In this document: positions 33,942 through 42,245 of the stretch, one piece after another
How positions within the stretch are numbered: position 1 is the stretch's first letter
Layout: each line of letters opens with the position of its first letter
From: Flavobacterium sp.
GTDB taxonomy: Bacteria; Bacteroidota; Bacteroidia; Flavobacteriales; Flavobacteriaceae
Length of the DNA stretch: 64,000 bases
Direction of reading: 5' to 3'
Assembly: GCA_020403245.1 (NCBI GenBank)
Contig: JADBYA010000002.1
Coordinates: forward strand, 1 to 64,000
Program-made: the position numbers and the translations under genes
Notes under the pieces: model-generated
What the model was told of the DNA's origin: nothing
What the model saw: only the letters and a program-made list of their open reading frames with translations
Databases searched by the model: none

Positions 33942-35198
33942 TTATTTAGAAGAAGTTTCTATCTGAAATATTTTTTCAATCCACTCGATGCTTTCGTCCA
34001 CCATGGTGTTGTCATCTTTTAAATGACTGGCAAAATGATTGGTGATTTTTTGTATAATTCTAGTACTAATTAGTTCGGCTTGAGCTTCATCAAAATTGGA
34101 TAACTTTTTTCTTTGAACACTTAATTCCGACTCTTTAATAGAATTTAGTTTTTCTTTTAATGCATGGATTGTTGGGGCAAATTTTCTTTGTTTAGTCCAA
34201 GCCATGAATTCGTCTTTAATTTCTTCAATAATTTCCTCAGCAGCAGGAATATATTTTTTGCGATTTTCCAAAGTTTCATCGGTCATTTGCGACAGATGAT
34301 CTAAGTGAATTAGCGTTACGCCATCAATGGCGGTGACATTTTCGTTTACGTTTTTTGGAATGGATAAATCCAAAATCAATAACGGCTTTTTTAAATTTAA
34401 AATGGCTTTGTCAACCGTAGGGTTTTGTGCTCCAGTGGCTACAACCAGTACGTCGGCTTTTTGAATTTCCAATTGCAAATCAGCGTAATCTTTAACCACT
34501 ACATCCAGTTTTCGCGCCAATTTTTCGGCGGTATCTTTGGTACGATTGATTAAGGTAATTTGCTCGTGCTTGGTATGTTTTACCAAATTTTCACAAGTAT
34601 TTCTTCCAATTTTTCCAGTACCAAAAAGTAAAATATTTTTATTGGCAATATTTTCTACATTATTAAAAATATAACGAACCGATGCAAAAGAAACAGAAGT
34701 AGCGCCAGAAGAAATTTCGGTTTCATTTTTAATTCTCTTGCTTGTTTGAATAACAGCATTCACCAATCGTTCCATAAAAGCATTTACCAAATTCATTGAT
34801 TTACTTTCTACAAATGCTGATTTAATTTGACTGATAATTTCAAAATCGCCTAAAATTTGACTGTCTAAACCTGTTCCAACGCGGAACATGTAAGAAACTG
34901 CTTCTTGGTTTTTGTAGATGTAGGCCACTTTTTGGAAATCTTCCACGGTGCCTTGACTATTGTCACAAAGTAATTTAATTAATTGAAACGGATGCTGAGC
35001 AAATCCGTAAATTTCTGTACGGTTGCAGGTAGAAGTAACTAGTAACGACTCAATCCCTTCCTTTTGTGCCTGCATTAAAACATTCTTCTTCCCACTTTCA
35101 TCCAAGTTGAATTTTCCCCTAATGTCGGCATCGGCTTTTTTATAACTCAAACCAACAACATAAAAAGCACAATGTTTTGAAATGTTTCCGTTTTCCAT
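33942..35198 (-). CDS. hemA: Glutamyl-tRNA reductase
   Basis: The 418-residue enzyme reduces Glu-tRNA to glutamate-1-semialdehyde, the committed step of C5 heme synthesis. The catalytic Cys lies in VTSTCNRTEIYG (about 52-63), the NADPH-binding fold has LLFGTGKIGRNTCENL, and the C-terminal dimerisation helix is present. It leads the minus-strand heme operon, with hemC 1 nt downstream. A promoter with TAACTTTG lies 27 nt upstream. hemL is not in the window. Confidence 0.95.
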   Translation of the reverse strand: MENGNISKHCAFYVVGLSYKKADADIRGKFNLDESGKKNVLMQAQKEGIESLLVTSTCNRTEIYGFAQHPFQLIKLLCDNSQGTVEDFQKVAYIYKNQEAVSYMFRVGTGLDSQILGDFEIISQIKSAFVESKSMNLVNAFMERLVNAVIQTSKRIKNETEISSGATSVSFASVRYIFNNVENIANKNILLFGTGKIGRNTCENLVKHTKHEQITLINRTKDTAEKLARKLDVVVKDYADLQLEIQKADVLVVATGAQNPTVDKAILNLKKPLLILDLSIPKNVNENVTAIDGVTLIHLDHLSQMTDETLENRKKYIPAAEEIIEEIKDEFMAWTKQRKFAPTIHALKEKLNSIKESELSVQRKKLSNFDEAQAELISTRIIQKITNHFASHLKDDNTMVDESIEWIEKIFQIETSSK

Positions 35199-35224
35199 AT
35201 TTAACTCTTTACCTAAGAGAGGAA

Positions 35225-35256
35225 CAAAGTTATCGTTATGCTTTTAACAAAAACAA
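35225..35256 (-). promoter_or_regulatory. Promoter of hemA
   Basis: On the minus strand TAACTTTG (35232-35225) has TTG (35256-35254) 21 nt upstream. The ATG at 35198 is 27 nt after the box. Confidence 0.55.
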
Positions 35257-35302
35257 CGCTAAAAGAACTTTTTATGTCGCTGTGCGTTATTTTTGTATTC
35301 AA

Positions 35303-35334
35303 TTGTATTTATATCGTTATTTCTTTTAAATTTG
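35303..35334 (+). promoter_or_regulatory. Promoter of the AraC-family gene
   Basis: TTG at 35303-35305 and TAAATTTG at 35327-35334 are 21 nt apart. A second TAnnTTTG (TATTTTTG, 35288-35295) lies just upstream. The leader would be about 95 nt. Confidence 0.5.
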
Positions 35335-35436
35335 TAGTGAAATCAAGTATTAATTTAGTTCTTATATAGATTTATTCTAAATAAATAGATTTATAAAATA
35401 GATTCTGAATCAAGTTAAGAATAATAAAATATCGCT

Positions 35437-36309
35437 ATGGGTTCAAAAGAAATAATAACAATAGAGAATGATTTTACCCTAATTCGTTTTCAGAATGATA
35501 CGGATGAAATGTCTACATTTCAAAGCCCTGTTAACATGGGCTTAATACAATTTCATTTCGGATTAAAAGGAAGCGCAAAGTTTATCTTTAACAATGGCAA
35601 TTATGCTATAGATTTAAATGAAGAAAAGTGCCTTTTGTTTTATAATCCGGAAAAAGAGTTGCCACTAAATATTGAAATTGCCCCAAAATCTTGGCTTATT
35701 ACCATATTAGTTTCTATAAAAAAGTTTCATGGATTATTTACTGCCGATGCGGAACATATTCCGTTTTTGAGTCAAGAAAATAAAGACAAGAAATATTATA
35801 ACGAAAGTGATATAAGTCCATCGATGGCAATTGTTTTAAACCAAATGTTTCATTACAATTTAAATCCATCGATCAAAAATTTATACTATAAAGGCAAAGG
35901 ATATGAATTGCTGAGTTTATTTTTTAACCGCAATGAAGATCCAAATGCAGAACAATGTCCGTTTTTGATAGATGAAGAAAACGTGTTAAAAATCAAAAAA
36001 GCAAAAGAAATCATCATTGCTAATATGGCGGAACCACCAAGTTTAGAAGCACTCGCCAATCAAGTTGGACTCACTTTGAAAAAACTGAAAATGGGTTTCA
36101 AACAAATTTATGGTGATACCGTTTACGGATTTCTTTTTGATTATAAAATGGAATATGCTCGACAATTATTAGATTCTGGTTCGTATAATGTCAATGAAGT
36201 GGGATTAAAAATTGGGTACAGTACGGGAAGTCATTTTATAGCAGCATTCAAGAAAAAATTTGCCACTACACCAAAGAAGTATTTAATGTCAATGAGCCAG
36301 AATAATTAA
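35437..36309 (+). CDS. AraC-family transcriptional regulator
   Basis: The 290-residue protein has an N-terminal sensing domain (1-180) without a clear cupin signature and a C-terminal double helix-turn-helix: SLEALANQVGLTLKKLKMGF and VGLKIGYSTGSHFIAAFKKK, ending TPKKYL. The layout resembles PchR-type regulators that sense siderophores or heme-like ligands. It lies between hemA (divergent) and hemH, so control of heme genes is a natural guess, though no evidence in the sequence shows the target. Confidence 0.88.
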   Translation: MGSKEIITIENDFTLIRFQNDTDEMSTFQSPVNMGLIQFHFGLKGSAKFIFNNGNYAIDLNEEKCLLFYNPEKELPLNIEIAPKSWLITILVSIKKFHGLFTADAEHIPFLSQENKDKKYYNESDISPSMAIVLNQMFHYNLNPSIKNLYYKGKGYELLSLFFNRNEDPNAEQCPFLIDEENVLKIKKAKEIIIANMAEPPSLEALANQVGLTLKKLKMGFKQIYGDTVYGFLFDYKMEYARQLLDSGSYNVNEVGLKIGYSTGSHFIAAFKKKFATTPKKYLMSMSQNN

Positions 36310-36316
36310 TTTAAAC

Positions 36317-36331
36317 AACCCTGACAGGGTT
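36317..36331. repeat. AACCCTG-A-CAGGGTT palindrome
   Basis: A perfect 7-bp inverted repeat lies between the AraC-family gene and hemH. Similar CCCTGACAGGG elements are, as I recall, dispersed in Bacteroidota genomes. Confidence 0.55.
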
Positions 36332-36344
36332 AAATAAACAAAAA

Positions 36345-37361
36345 ATGAAAGGAGTATTATTAGTAAATCTGGGTTCACCAGAAAGTCCAACGCCGGCAGC
36401 TGTAAAGCCGTATTTAGATGAATTTTTAATGGATAAATACGTGATTGATGTGCCGTTTTTACTACGAGCATTATTGGTTCGTGGAATAATTCTACAAACG
36501 CGTCCCAAAAAATCGGCTGAAGCGTATAGTCGAATTTGGACTAGTGAAGGTTCGCCTTTGATAGTAATTTCTAAAAAGATGCACAAAAAAGTGCAAACTT
36601 TAGTAGATATTCCAGTTGCCTTAGCGATGCGTTATGGCACCATTACAATTAAAAAAGGATTGCAAGAATTGAAAGATAAAGGCGTAACCGAAGTGATGCT
36701 TTTGCCCCTGTATCCACAACACGCTATGGCGTCAACCACAACTATTTTGGTATTGGCAGAAGAATTGCGTCAACAGTTTTTCCCCGAAATGAAATTCACG
36801 ATTGTTCCTGCGTTTTATAATAAACCTGATTACATCAAAGCCTTATCCAACTCCATTAAAAAACATTTAGAAGGATTTGATTACGACCATTTATTGTTTT
36901 CGTATCACGGCATTCCGAAACGACATATTCGCAAAACCGATGTAACTAAATCACATTGCAAAATGGATAGAACTTGTTGCAACACACCATCGCCTGCTCA
37001 TGAGTTTTGCTACAGCCATCAATGTTATGAAACCACGAAACAAGTCGTAAAAACATTAGGAATTCCCGAAGGAAAATACAGCCAAACCTTTCAATCACGA
37101 TTGGCTGGTGACAAATGGTTAACGCCTTATACCGATGTTGAAATTAATAAAATGCCCGAAAAAGGTATAAAGAAATTAGCGGTTGTAACTCCCGCTTTCG
37201 TAGCTGATTGTTTAGAAACTTTGGAAGAAATCGCGATGGAAGCCAACGAACAGTTTTTGCATCATGGTGGCGAGGAATTTATGGCAATTCCGTGTATGAA
37301 TGATGAAGACGAATGGTGTGGTGTTGTGGCGGGTTGGGTTAAAGATTTTCAGAGAGAATAG
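36345..37361 (+). CDS. hemH: Ferrochelatase
   Basis: The 338-residue enzyme inserts Fe(II) into protoporphyrin IX. It has KGVLLVNLGSPESPTP at the start, the catalytic His in LLFSYHGIPKRH (about 180-191), and the acidic FVADCLETLEEI (about 285-296). Several Cys in KMDRTCCNTPSPAHEFCYSH may be structural. It is followed by hemJ after 27 nt and forms an operon with it. Membrane association is usual. Confidence 0.96.
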   Translation: MKGVLLVNLGSPESPTPAAVKPYLDEFLMDKYVIDVPFLLRALLVRGIILQTRPKKSAEAYSRIWTSEGSPLIVISKKMHKKVQTLVDIPVALAMRYGTITIKKGLQELKDKGVTEVMLLPLYPQHAMASTTTILVLAEELRQQFFPEMKFTIVPAFYNKPDYIKALSNSIKKHLEGFDYDHLLFSYHGIPKRHIRKTDVTKSHCKMDRTCCNTPSPAHEFCYSHQCYETTKQVVKTLGIPEGKYSQTFQSRLAGDKWLTPYTDVEINKMPEKGIKKLAVVTPAFVADCLETLEEIAMEANEQFLHHGGEEFMAIPCMNDEDEWCGVVAGWVKDFQRE

Positions 37362-37388
37362 AAAATAGATGAAAGAAAATAGACTTTA

Positions 37389-37937
37389 ATGGAACTTTAC
37401 AATTACATAAAATCACTTCACTTAATCTTTGTCATTACTTGGTTTGCGGGTTTGTTCTACATTGTTCGCTTGTTTGTATATCAAATTGAAGCCAACGACA
37501 AACCATCGCCCGAAAAGGAAATTTTACAAAAGCAGTACAAAATCATGACCTATCGTTTGTGGTATATTATCACTTGGCCTAGTGCTGTTTTAGCTACGTT
37601 GTTTGCCATTTGGTTATTGATTTTAATGCCCGCTTGGTTACAAACGGCTTGGATGCATGTTAAATTGGGCTTTGTCGTTTTACTGATTGCGTACCAAATA
37701 AAATGTCATTTAATTTACGCAGCATTACAAAACGATGTGTTTAAGTATTCTTCCAACTTCATGCGGTTGTGGAATGAAGGTGCAACAATTATCCTCTTTG
37801 CTGTGGTTTTTTTAGTAATTTTAAAAAATGCTTTCAACTGGGTTTATGGCGTAATCGGAATTGTCTTGTTTTCTGTTTTGATAATGCTTGGATTTAAGTT
37901 TTATAAAAGAATTCGCGAACGAAAATCTAACCACTAA
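37389..37937 (+). CDS. hemJ: Protoporphyrinogen IX oxidase HemJ
   Basis: The 182-residue inner-membrane protein has four to five helices and the HemJ signature SLHLIFVITWFAGLFYIVRL, with the conserved His near residue 11. HemJ oxidises protoporphyrinogen IX and is the form common in Gram-negative bacteria. Together with hemH it completes the pathway end. The last codons NH and the TAA stop are read from the AACCACTAAG start of a CACAAAG-type repeat (37929-38007). Confidence 0.93.
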   Translation: MELYNYIKSLHLIFVITWFAGLFYIVRLFVYQIEANDKPSPEKEILQKQYKIMTYRLWYIITWPSAVLATLFAIWLLILMPAWLQTAWMHVKLGFVVLLIAYQIKCHLIYAALQNDVFKYSSNFMRLWNEGATIILFAVVFLVILKNAFNWVYGVIGIVLFSVLIMLGFKFYKRIRERKSNH

Positions 37938-38007
37938 GTTCATTAAGAAAGCACGAAGAACACTATCAAACTTTGTGCGCTTTGTGTCTTCGTTGTGTCT
38001 TTGTGGT
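37929..38007. repeat. CACGAAG/CACAAAG dispersed repeat, inverted pair
   Basis: AACCACTAAG at the left and CTTTGTGGT at the right flank heptad-like variants (CACGAAG, CTTCGTT, CTTTGTG). It holds the hemJ stop codon and the region before the histidine kinase. Related to 13948-14050 and 63717-63741. Confidence 0.7.
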
Positions 38008-38019
38008 AAAAAATTTAAA

Positions 38020-39489
38020 ATGGTCAAAAACTTCAAAATGTCAATGCTATCGCTTCGAATTAGGATTTTCCTTTCGATGATTATATTGATAGTTATTGCC
38101 TCCATTTTGATGGCTTCCATATCGATTATTCAATTTAAAAATGAAGCCAAAGACTACCATCAAGAACGTCTAGACCGAAAAGAATTTGCCATCAAAGAGC
38201 ACATCAATTATGTGCTATCAAACACCACTTATCCGCTTACCGAAAGAAATCTTCCGTTGATTTTTAAAGATAAAATTCATGAATTAGCAGATATTCACAA
38301 TCTTGAGATTAATATTTATGGGCTGAATGGAAAACTACTAAAATCTTCAAAAGCCTCTTTTTCGGTTGATAAAGTTGCGCCTCCTATTCCGACTTATATT
38401 CTGAAACTTGTTCAATCATCCGTTGAGAAAAGGTATGTTGACATTAAAAATGTAAACGGCATTAAAAACCGATCTTCCTACAGTCAAATTAAAGATGATA
38501 AATTCAAACCCTTGGGGATTTTGAACATTCCTTATGTTGAAGATGATGGTTTTTATGAAACCGAACTGCGCCAATTTTTATTGCGATTAAGTCAGGTATA
38601 TTCATTTATGTTAATTATCGCCTTTGCATTGGCTTATTTCCTGTCGAGTTATATTACCAAATCCTTAAAAACCATTTCAGACAAAATCAACGAAACGAGT
38701 TTGAACCAAAAAAACGAGAAAATTGTTATCGAAGCCAATAGTAAAGAGATTAATTCCTTGATAAATGCCTACAATCAGATGGTGGATAAACTCGAAGATA
38801 GCGCCACCATGCTAGCTCAAAGCGAACGGGAACAAGCGTGGAGAGAAATGGCAAAACAAGTGGCGCATGAAATCAAAAATCCATTAACACCAATGCGTTT
38901 GACGGTGCAGAGTTTCCAAAGAAAATTTGATGCTAATGATCCTGATTTAAAACAAAAACTGAACGATTATTCTAAAACATTAATTCAACAAATCGATACC
39001 ATGAGTGCTGTGGCTTCGGCATTTTCTAACTTTGCATCGATGCCAGCCCAACAAAACGAAACGCTCAATGTAGTTCAAGTGGTAGAGCTCGCATTGGATA
39101 TTTTTAACGAAGATTTTATTGTTTTCGAAAGTAATGAAGAAGAAATTATTTCAAAACTGGACCGAACACAATTGATCAGAATTATTACTAATTTAGTCAA
39201 AAATGCCATTCAATCTATTCCAGACGAGCAAGAAGAAAAACAAATTTTAGTATCTGTAAATGAAATGGATGACACCGTAATTATTTCCGTAAAAGACAAT
39301 GGTATTGGCATTGAAACAGAAAATATTGAACATGTTTTTGAACCAAAATTCACTACCAAAACTAGTGGAATGGGATTGGGTTTAGGAATTATAAAAAATA
39401 TTATAGAAAATTATAAAGGAACCATTACTTTTGAAACAGAACTCGGAAAAGGTTCCACTTTCATCGTGTCGCTTCCTATTGTTAAATAA
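38020..39489 (+). CDS. Sensor histidine kinase (NtrY-like)
   Basis: The 489-residue protein has a first membrane helix (about 10-35), a periplasmic sensor (about 36-190), a second helix (YSFMLIIAFALAYFLSSYI), a HAMP region, a dimerisation helix with phospho-acceptor His in KQVAHEIKNPLTPMRL, and an ATPase domain with N box NLVKNAIQSI, DNGIGI and GMGLGLGI. No response regulator lies beside it. The ATG at 38020 is preferred over one at 37888 that falls in hemJ and the repeat. The signal is unknown. Confidence 0.9.
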   Translation: MVKNFKMSMLSLRIRIFLSMIILIVIASILMASISIIQFKNEAKDYHQERLDRKEFAIKEHINYVLSNTTYPLTERNLPLIFKDKIHELADIHNLEINIYGLNGKLLKSSKASFSVDKVAPPIPTYILKLVQSSVEKRYVDIKNVNGIKNRSSYSQIKDDKFKPLGILNIPYVEDDGFYETELRQFLLRLSQVYSFMLIIAFALAYFLSSYITKSLKTISDKINETSLNQKNEKIVIEANSKEINSLINAYNQMVDKLEDSATMLAQSEREQAWREMAKQVAHEIKNPLTPMRLTVQSFQRKFDANDPDLKQKLNDYSKTLIQQIDTMSAVASAFSNFASMPAQQNETLNVVQVVELALDIFNEDFIVFESNEEEIISKLDRTQLIRIITNLVKNAIQSIPDEQEEKQILVSVNEMDDTVIISVKDNGIGIETENIEHVFEPKFTTKTSGMGLGLGIIKNIIENYKGTITFETELGKGSTFIVSLPIVK

Positions 39490-39539
39490 ACTCAGATTTC
39501 ACAAATGATCACAAATTATTTTACTCTAATTATCAAACC

Positions 39540-40322
39540 ATGAACTTCGAAAACATACTTGTTTCCATTGAAAACGGCATCGGACAAATCACTATCAACC
39601 GTCCATCTAAACTAAATGCGCTAAATGTTGCCACTATTCAAGAACTTCACAACGCTTTTAAAAATCTTGAAAGTAAGGAAGAAGTTTGCGTAATCATCAT
39701 TACTGGCGAAGGCGAAAAAGCTTTCGTTGCTGGTGCTGATATCTCTGAATTTGCTCATTTTTCTGTAGAAGAAGGGGCACAATTGGCCGCACAAGGACAA
39801 GAATTATTGTTTGATTTTGTCGAAAATTTAAAAACACCTGTCATTGCTGCTGTCAATGGTTTTGCCCTCGGTGGCGGATTAGAATTGGCAATGGCGTGTC
39901 ATTTCAGAGTAGCTTCGGATAATGCAAAAATGGGTCTGCCCGAGGTTTCTCTTGGTGTCATTCCTGGTTATGGCGGCACCCAGCGTTTACCTCAACTAAT
40001 TGGAAAAGGGCGTGCCATGGAACTCATCATGACTGCTGGAATGATTGACGCTGAAACAGCTAAAAATTATGGTTTGGTAAATCATGTTGTACCACAATCA
40101 GAATTACTTGAATTTACAAAAAGCATTGCAACTAAAATTATCCGAAATTCACCAATGGCCATTAGCAAAGCCATAAAAGCTATCAATGCTAATTATAAAG
40201 ATGGGGTCAATGGTTATGAAACCGAAATCAGAAACTTTGGAAAATGCTTTGACACCGATGATTTTAAGGAAGGGACAACAGCGTTTTTAGAGAAAAGGAA
40301 AGCAGAGTTTAAGGGAAAATAA
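39540..40322 (+). CDS. Enoyl-CoA hydratase/isomerase (crotonase) family
   Basis: The 260-residue protein matches short-chain enoyl-CoA hydratases: CoA-binding AFVAGADISEF, oxyanion-hole GFALGGGLELAMACHF, and PEVSLGVIPGYGGTQRLPQL, in which the catalytic Glu is present. It hydrates 2-enoyl-CoA in fatty-acid or amino-acid breakdown. No other beta-oxidation gene lies next to it. It precedes the next gene by 6 nt. Confidence 0.93.
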   Translation: MNFENILVSIENGIGQITINRPSKLNALNVATIQELHNAFKNLESKEEVCVIIITGEGEKAFVAGADISEFAHFSVEEGAQLAAQGQELLFDFVENLKTPVIAAVNGFALGGGLELAMACHFRVASDNAKMGLPEVSLGVIPGYGGTQRLPQLIGKGRAMELIMTAGMIDAETAKNYGLVNHVVPQSELLEFTKSIATKIIRNSPMAISKAIKAINANYKDGVNGYETEIRNFGKCFDTDDFKEGTTAFLEKRKAEFKGK

Positions 40323-40328
40323 ATAGTT

Positions 40329-42020
40329 ATGAAAAAATATTTTATTCTCCTTTTCTTTTATTTTTTGTCTAGCAGTTTTTATGCTCAGAATATTCCTTTT
40401 ACAATTCAAAAAAGCAAGCTGTTTCAAGATGATTTTAAGGAAACTTCAATAATCTTAGCCGAAAAAATTGATGATAATGGCTTTCTCCTAGTTCGCTCCT
40501 ATAAAAGAGGTGGCATTTCTCCGGGAGAAGGCTTTTATATTGAAAAATATGACACTAATTTAAAACTAGTCAAGGAGTTTGAATACGATATGAAACATCC
40601 AAATTTTCAAAAGTATAATTTGGTTTTAAGCGTTTTCACTTTAGAAAAAATCGTTCACGTTATTGAAATCTATTATGATTTAAATTTAAAATCGTTTGTC
40701 TGTCTCGACAATAAAATTTTAGAGGAAAATACGGTTGAAAAGACAGCGCTTTTTACAATTTCAAGAGAGGAAATGAAAACTGTCGGGACATTCAATCTTC
40801 AGAAAAAGTTTTACGCCAGAGTCAACGAAATTTGGACAAATGACAATTCCGGAAGCATTAATGCAGAAGACAGCAACATAAAAAGAGGAACGTTTTTAGA
40901 TGTTTTCGTTAATGGAGATTCGGCTAAAGACGGCGGTGACGCTTCAGATATAACTGTTGTGGTAAATGAAACTAAAACCGCATTTGCTATCGCCATGGAT
41001 TTAAATCAAAAAACTTCCGATGGTTTACGTATTTACGTGTTTAACAGCAAACTTGAAAAGATAATCGATAACACTTTTACTAAAGAAATTAATGACCGAA
41101 ATTATATCTTTCAGAACATTCAGCTTTCAAATAGTGGCGATGCCATTTACTTACTGGCTAAATCTTATGATAAAGATTTGCGAAATAAAAAAGAAGGAGG
41201 AAAATACTTTTTTGAACTTTCTAAGATTGATCCTAAAAATCAATTGACCAAAATAATTGATCCCGAACAGAATTTTATTGGTTCATTAAAAACTTTTTTT
41301 CATAATGATGATTTATTTTGCATAGGTTTTTATTCCGAACTCACAGATTATCGCTATAAAGGGATTTGTTCTTTTAAACTTGATACTAATTCATTGGAGT
41401 TGAAAAAATCAAAATATAACCTATTTACCGAACAGTTTTTCTTTGATAAATATGGTAAGAATACCGAAAAAGCCGTAAAGTTTTTGACTTTCAGAAAAGT
41501 ATTTTTTAATAACTATAATGAAATAATCCTGAATGCCGAAGAATACGACAAAACTACACAAGCTGGGGCTGGAGCCGGAATTAATGGTGCTGCAGGTCCG
41601 ATGAGTTCATCTACACATTATAGTTATGATGACATTGTTATTGCAAAACTAAATTATGATGGTGATATGCTATGGGCACGAAACATTAACAAAAGGCAAT
41701 CAACTACTGACGACGACACTTCTTATCTTTCTTATACTTCAACGGTAAGAAATGATAAAACGTACTTTTTTATCAATGCTAGAGACAAAATCAAAAAGCT
41801 AAAAAACGACCGAATTGAATTTGGGCAAATCAGAAAAAACAAATCTAACCTCAACGTTATTGAAGTTAATGCTGCTGGCGATTTTAACTATCAGGAAATT
41901 CTTGATGACGAACAAAACGAAGTGCCTTTTATGGTATCAAAAGGTGCTGTAATTGACAATACTGTTTATTTTCTTGGAAGAAAAGGGAAAGACAAACAAC
42001 TTTTAAAAATAACGTTGTAA
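40329..42020 (+). CDS. Secreted hypothetical protein
   Basis: The 563-residue protein has a Sec signal (KKYFILLFFYFLSSSFYAQ). The body has many beta-strand-like stretches (for example YIFQNIQLSNSGDAIYLLA) that suggest a beta-propeller. A Gly/Ala-rich loop AGAGAGINGAAGPM interrupts it. There is no T9SS C-terminal domain or lipobox. I recognise no function. It may be periplasmic or outer-membrane associated. The gene follows the crotonase closely and may be cotranscribed. Confidence 0.75.
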   Translation: MKKYFILLFFYFLSSSFYAQNIPFTIQKSKLFQDDFKETSIILAEKIDDNGFLLVRSYKRGGISPGEGFYIEKYDTNLKLVKEFEYDMKHPNFQKYNLVLSVFTLEKIVHVIEIYYDLNLKSFVCLDNKILEENTVEKTALFTISREEMKTVGTFNLQKKFYARVNEIWTNDNSGSINAEDSNIKRGTFLDVFVNGDSAKDGGDASDITVVVNETKTAFAIAMDLNQKTSDGLRIYVFNSKLEKIIDNTFTKEINDRNYIFQNIQLSNSGDAIYLLAKSYDKDLRNKKEGGKYFFELSKIDPKNQLTKIIDPEQNFIGSLKTFFHNDDLFCIGFYSELTDYRYKGICSFKLDTNSLELKKSKYNLFTEQFFFDKYGKNTEKAVKFLTFRKVFFNNYNEIILNAEEYDKTTQAGAGAGINGAAGPMSSSTHYSYDDIVIAKLNYDGDMLWARNINKRQSTTDDDTSYLSYTSTVRNDKTYFFINARDKIKKLKNDRIEFGQIRKNKSNLNVIEVNAAGDFNYQEILDDEQNEVPFMVSKGAVIDNTVYFLGRKGKDKQLLKITL

Positions 42021-42025
42021 AACCC

Positions 42026-42106
42026 AACTGCAAACTGAACACTATTTCTCACCTTGCCATTCGGCATAAAACTGCGAAAGGAAATTCTCCATGTATTGGT
42101 GTCGTG
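42026..42106 (-). pseudogene. Duplicated 3' end of the HD hydrolase gene
   Basis: The segment aligns without gaps to 43363-43443 (offset 1337). On the minus strand it reads HQYMENFLSQFYAEWQGEK and a stop, against HKYMENFLSQFYAEWEGEK in the intact gene, with many third-position differences. The homology extends 16 nt past the stop through a TGTTCAGTTT repeat and then ends. It flanks the AAA ATPase gene on the far side from the intact gene. Confidence 0.85.
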
Positions 42107-42138
42107 AAAAAAATAAACATCTTTTAAAAGTCACTTTG

Positions 42139-42220
42139 TAATATCATATTATTATATTTTTTTGATGTTTAAATATCATATTATTATACTTTTTTGATAT
42201 TTTAATATCATATTATTATA
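42139..42220 (+). repeat. Three direct repeats with 32-bp period before the AAA ATPase gene
   Basis: TAATATCATATTATTATA begins at 42139, 42171 (as AAATATC...) and 42203, exactly 32 bp apart. Between copies lies TTTTTTTGAT(G/A)TTT, so each unit also contains ATATCA and TGATAT in inverted order. The third copy runs into the -7 box TATATTTG at 42219-42226, 20 nt before the ATG. Confidence 0.85.
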
Positions 42221-42226
42221 TATTTG
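42219..42226 (+). promoter_or_regulatory. -7 box of the AAA ATPase gene
   Basis: TATATTTG matches TAnnTTTG, 20 nt before the ATG at 42246. It overlaps the end of the third 32-bp repeat, so a protein binding the repeats could block the promoter. Confidence 0.6.
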
Positions 42227-42245
42227 CACTGTAAAATAATGTAAA

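Noticed and set aside
37888..38019. Histidine kinase start at 37888
   Set aside because: It would lie within hemJ and read through the CACAAAG repeat; the residues there are not kinase-like, and ATG 38020 precedes a membrane helix.
42139..42226. Short regularly spaced repeats as a CRISPR array
   Set aside because: Only three AT-rich units in direct tandem with no variable spacers, no cas genes, and the array merges with a promoter.
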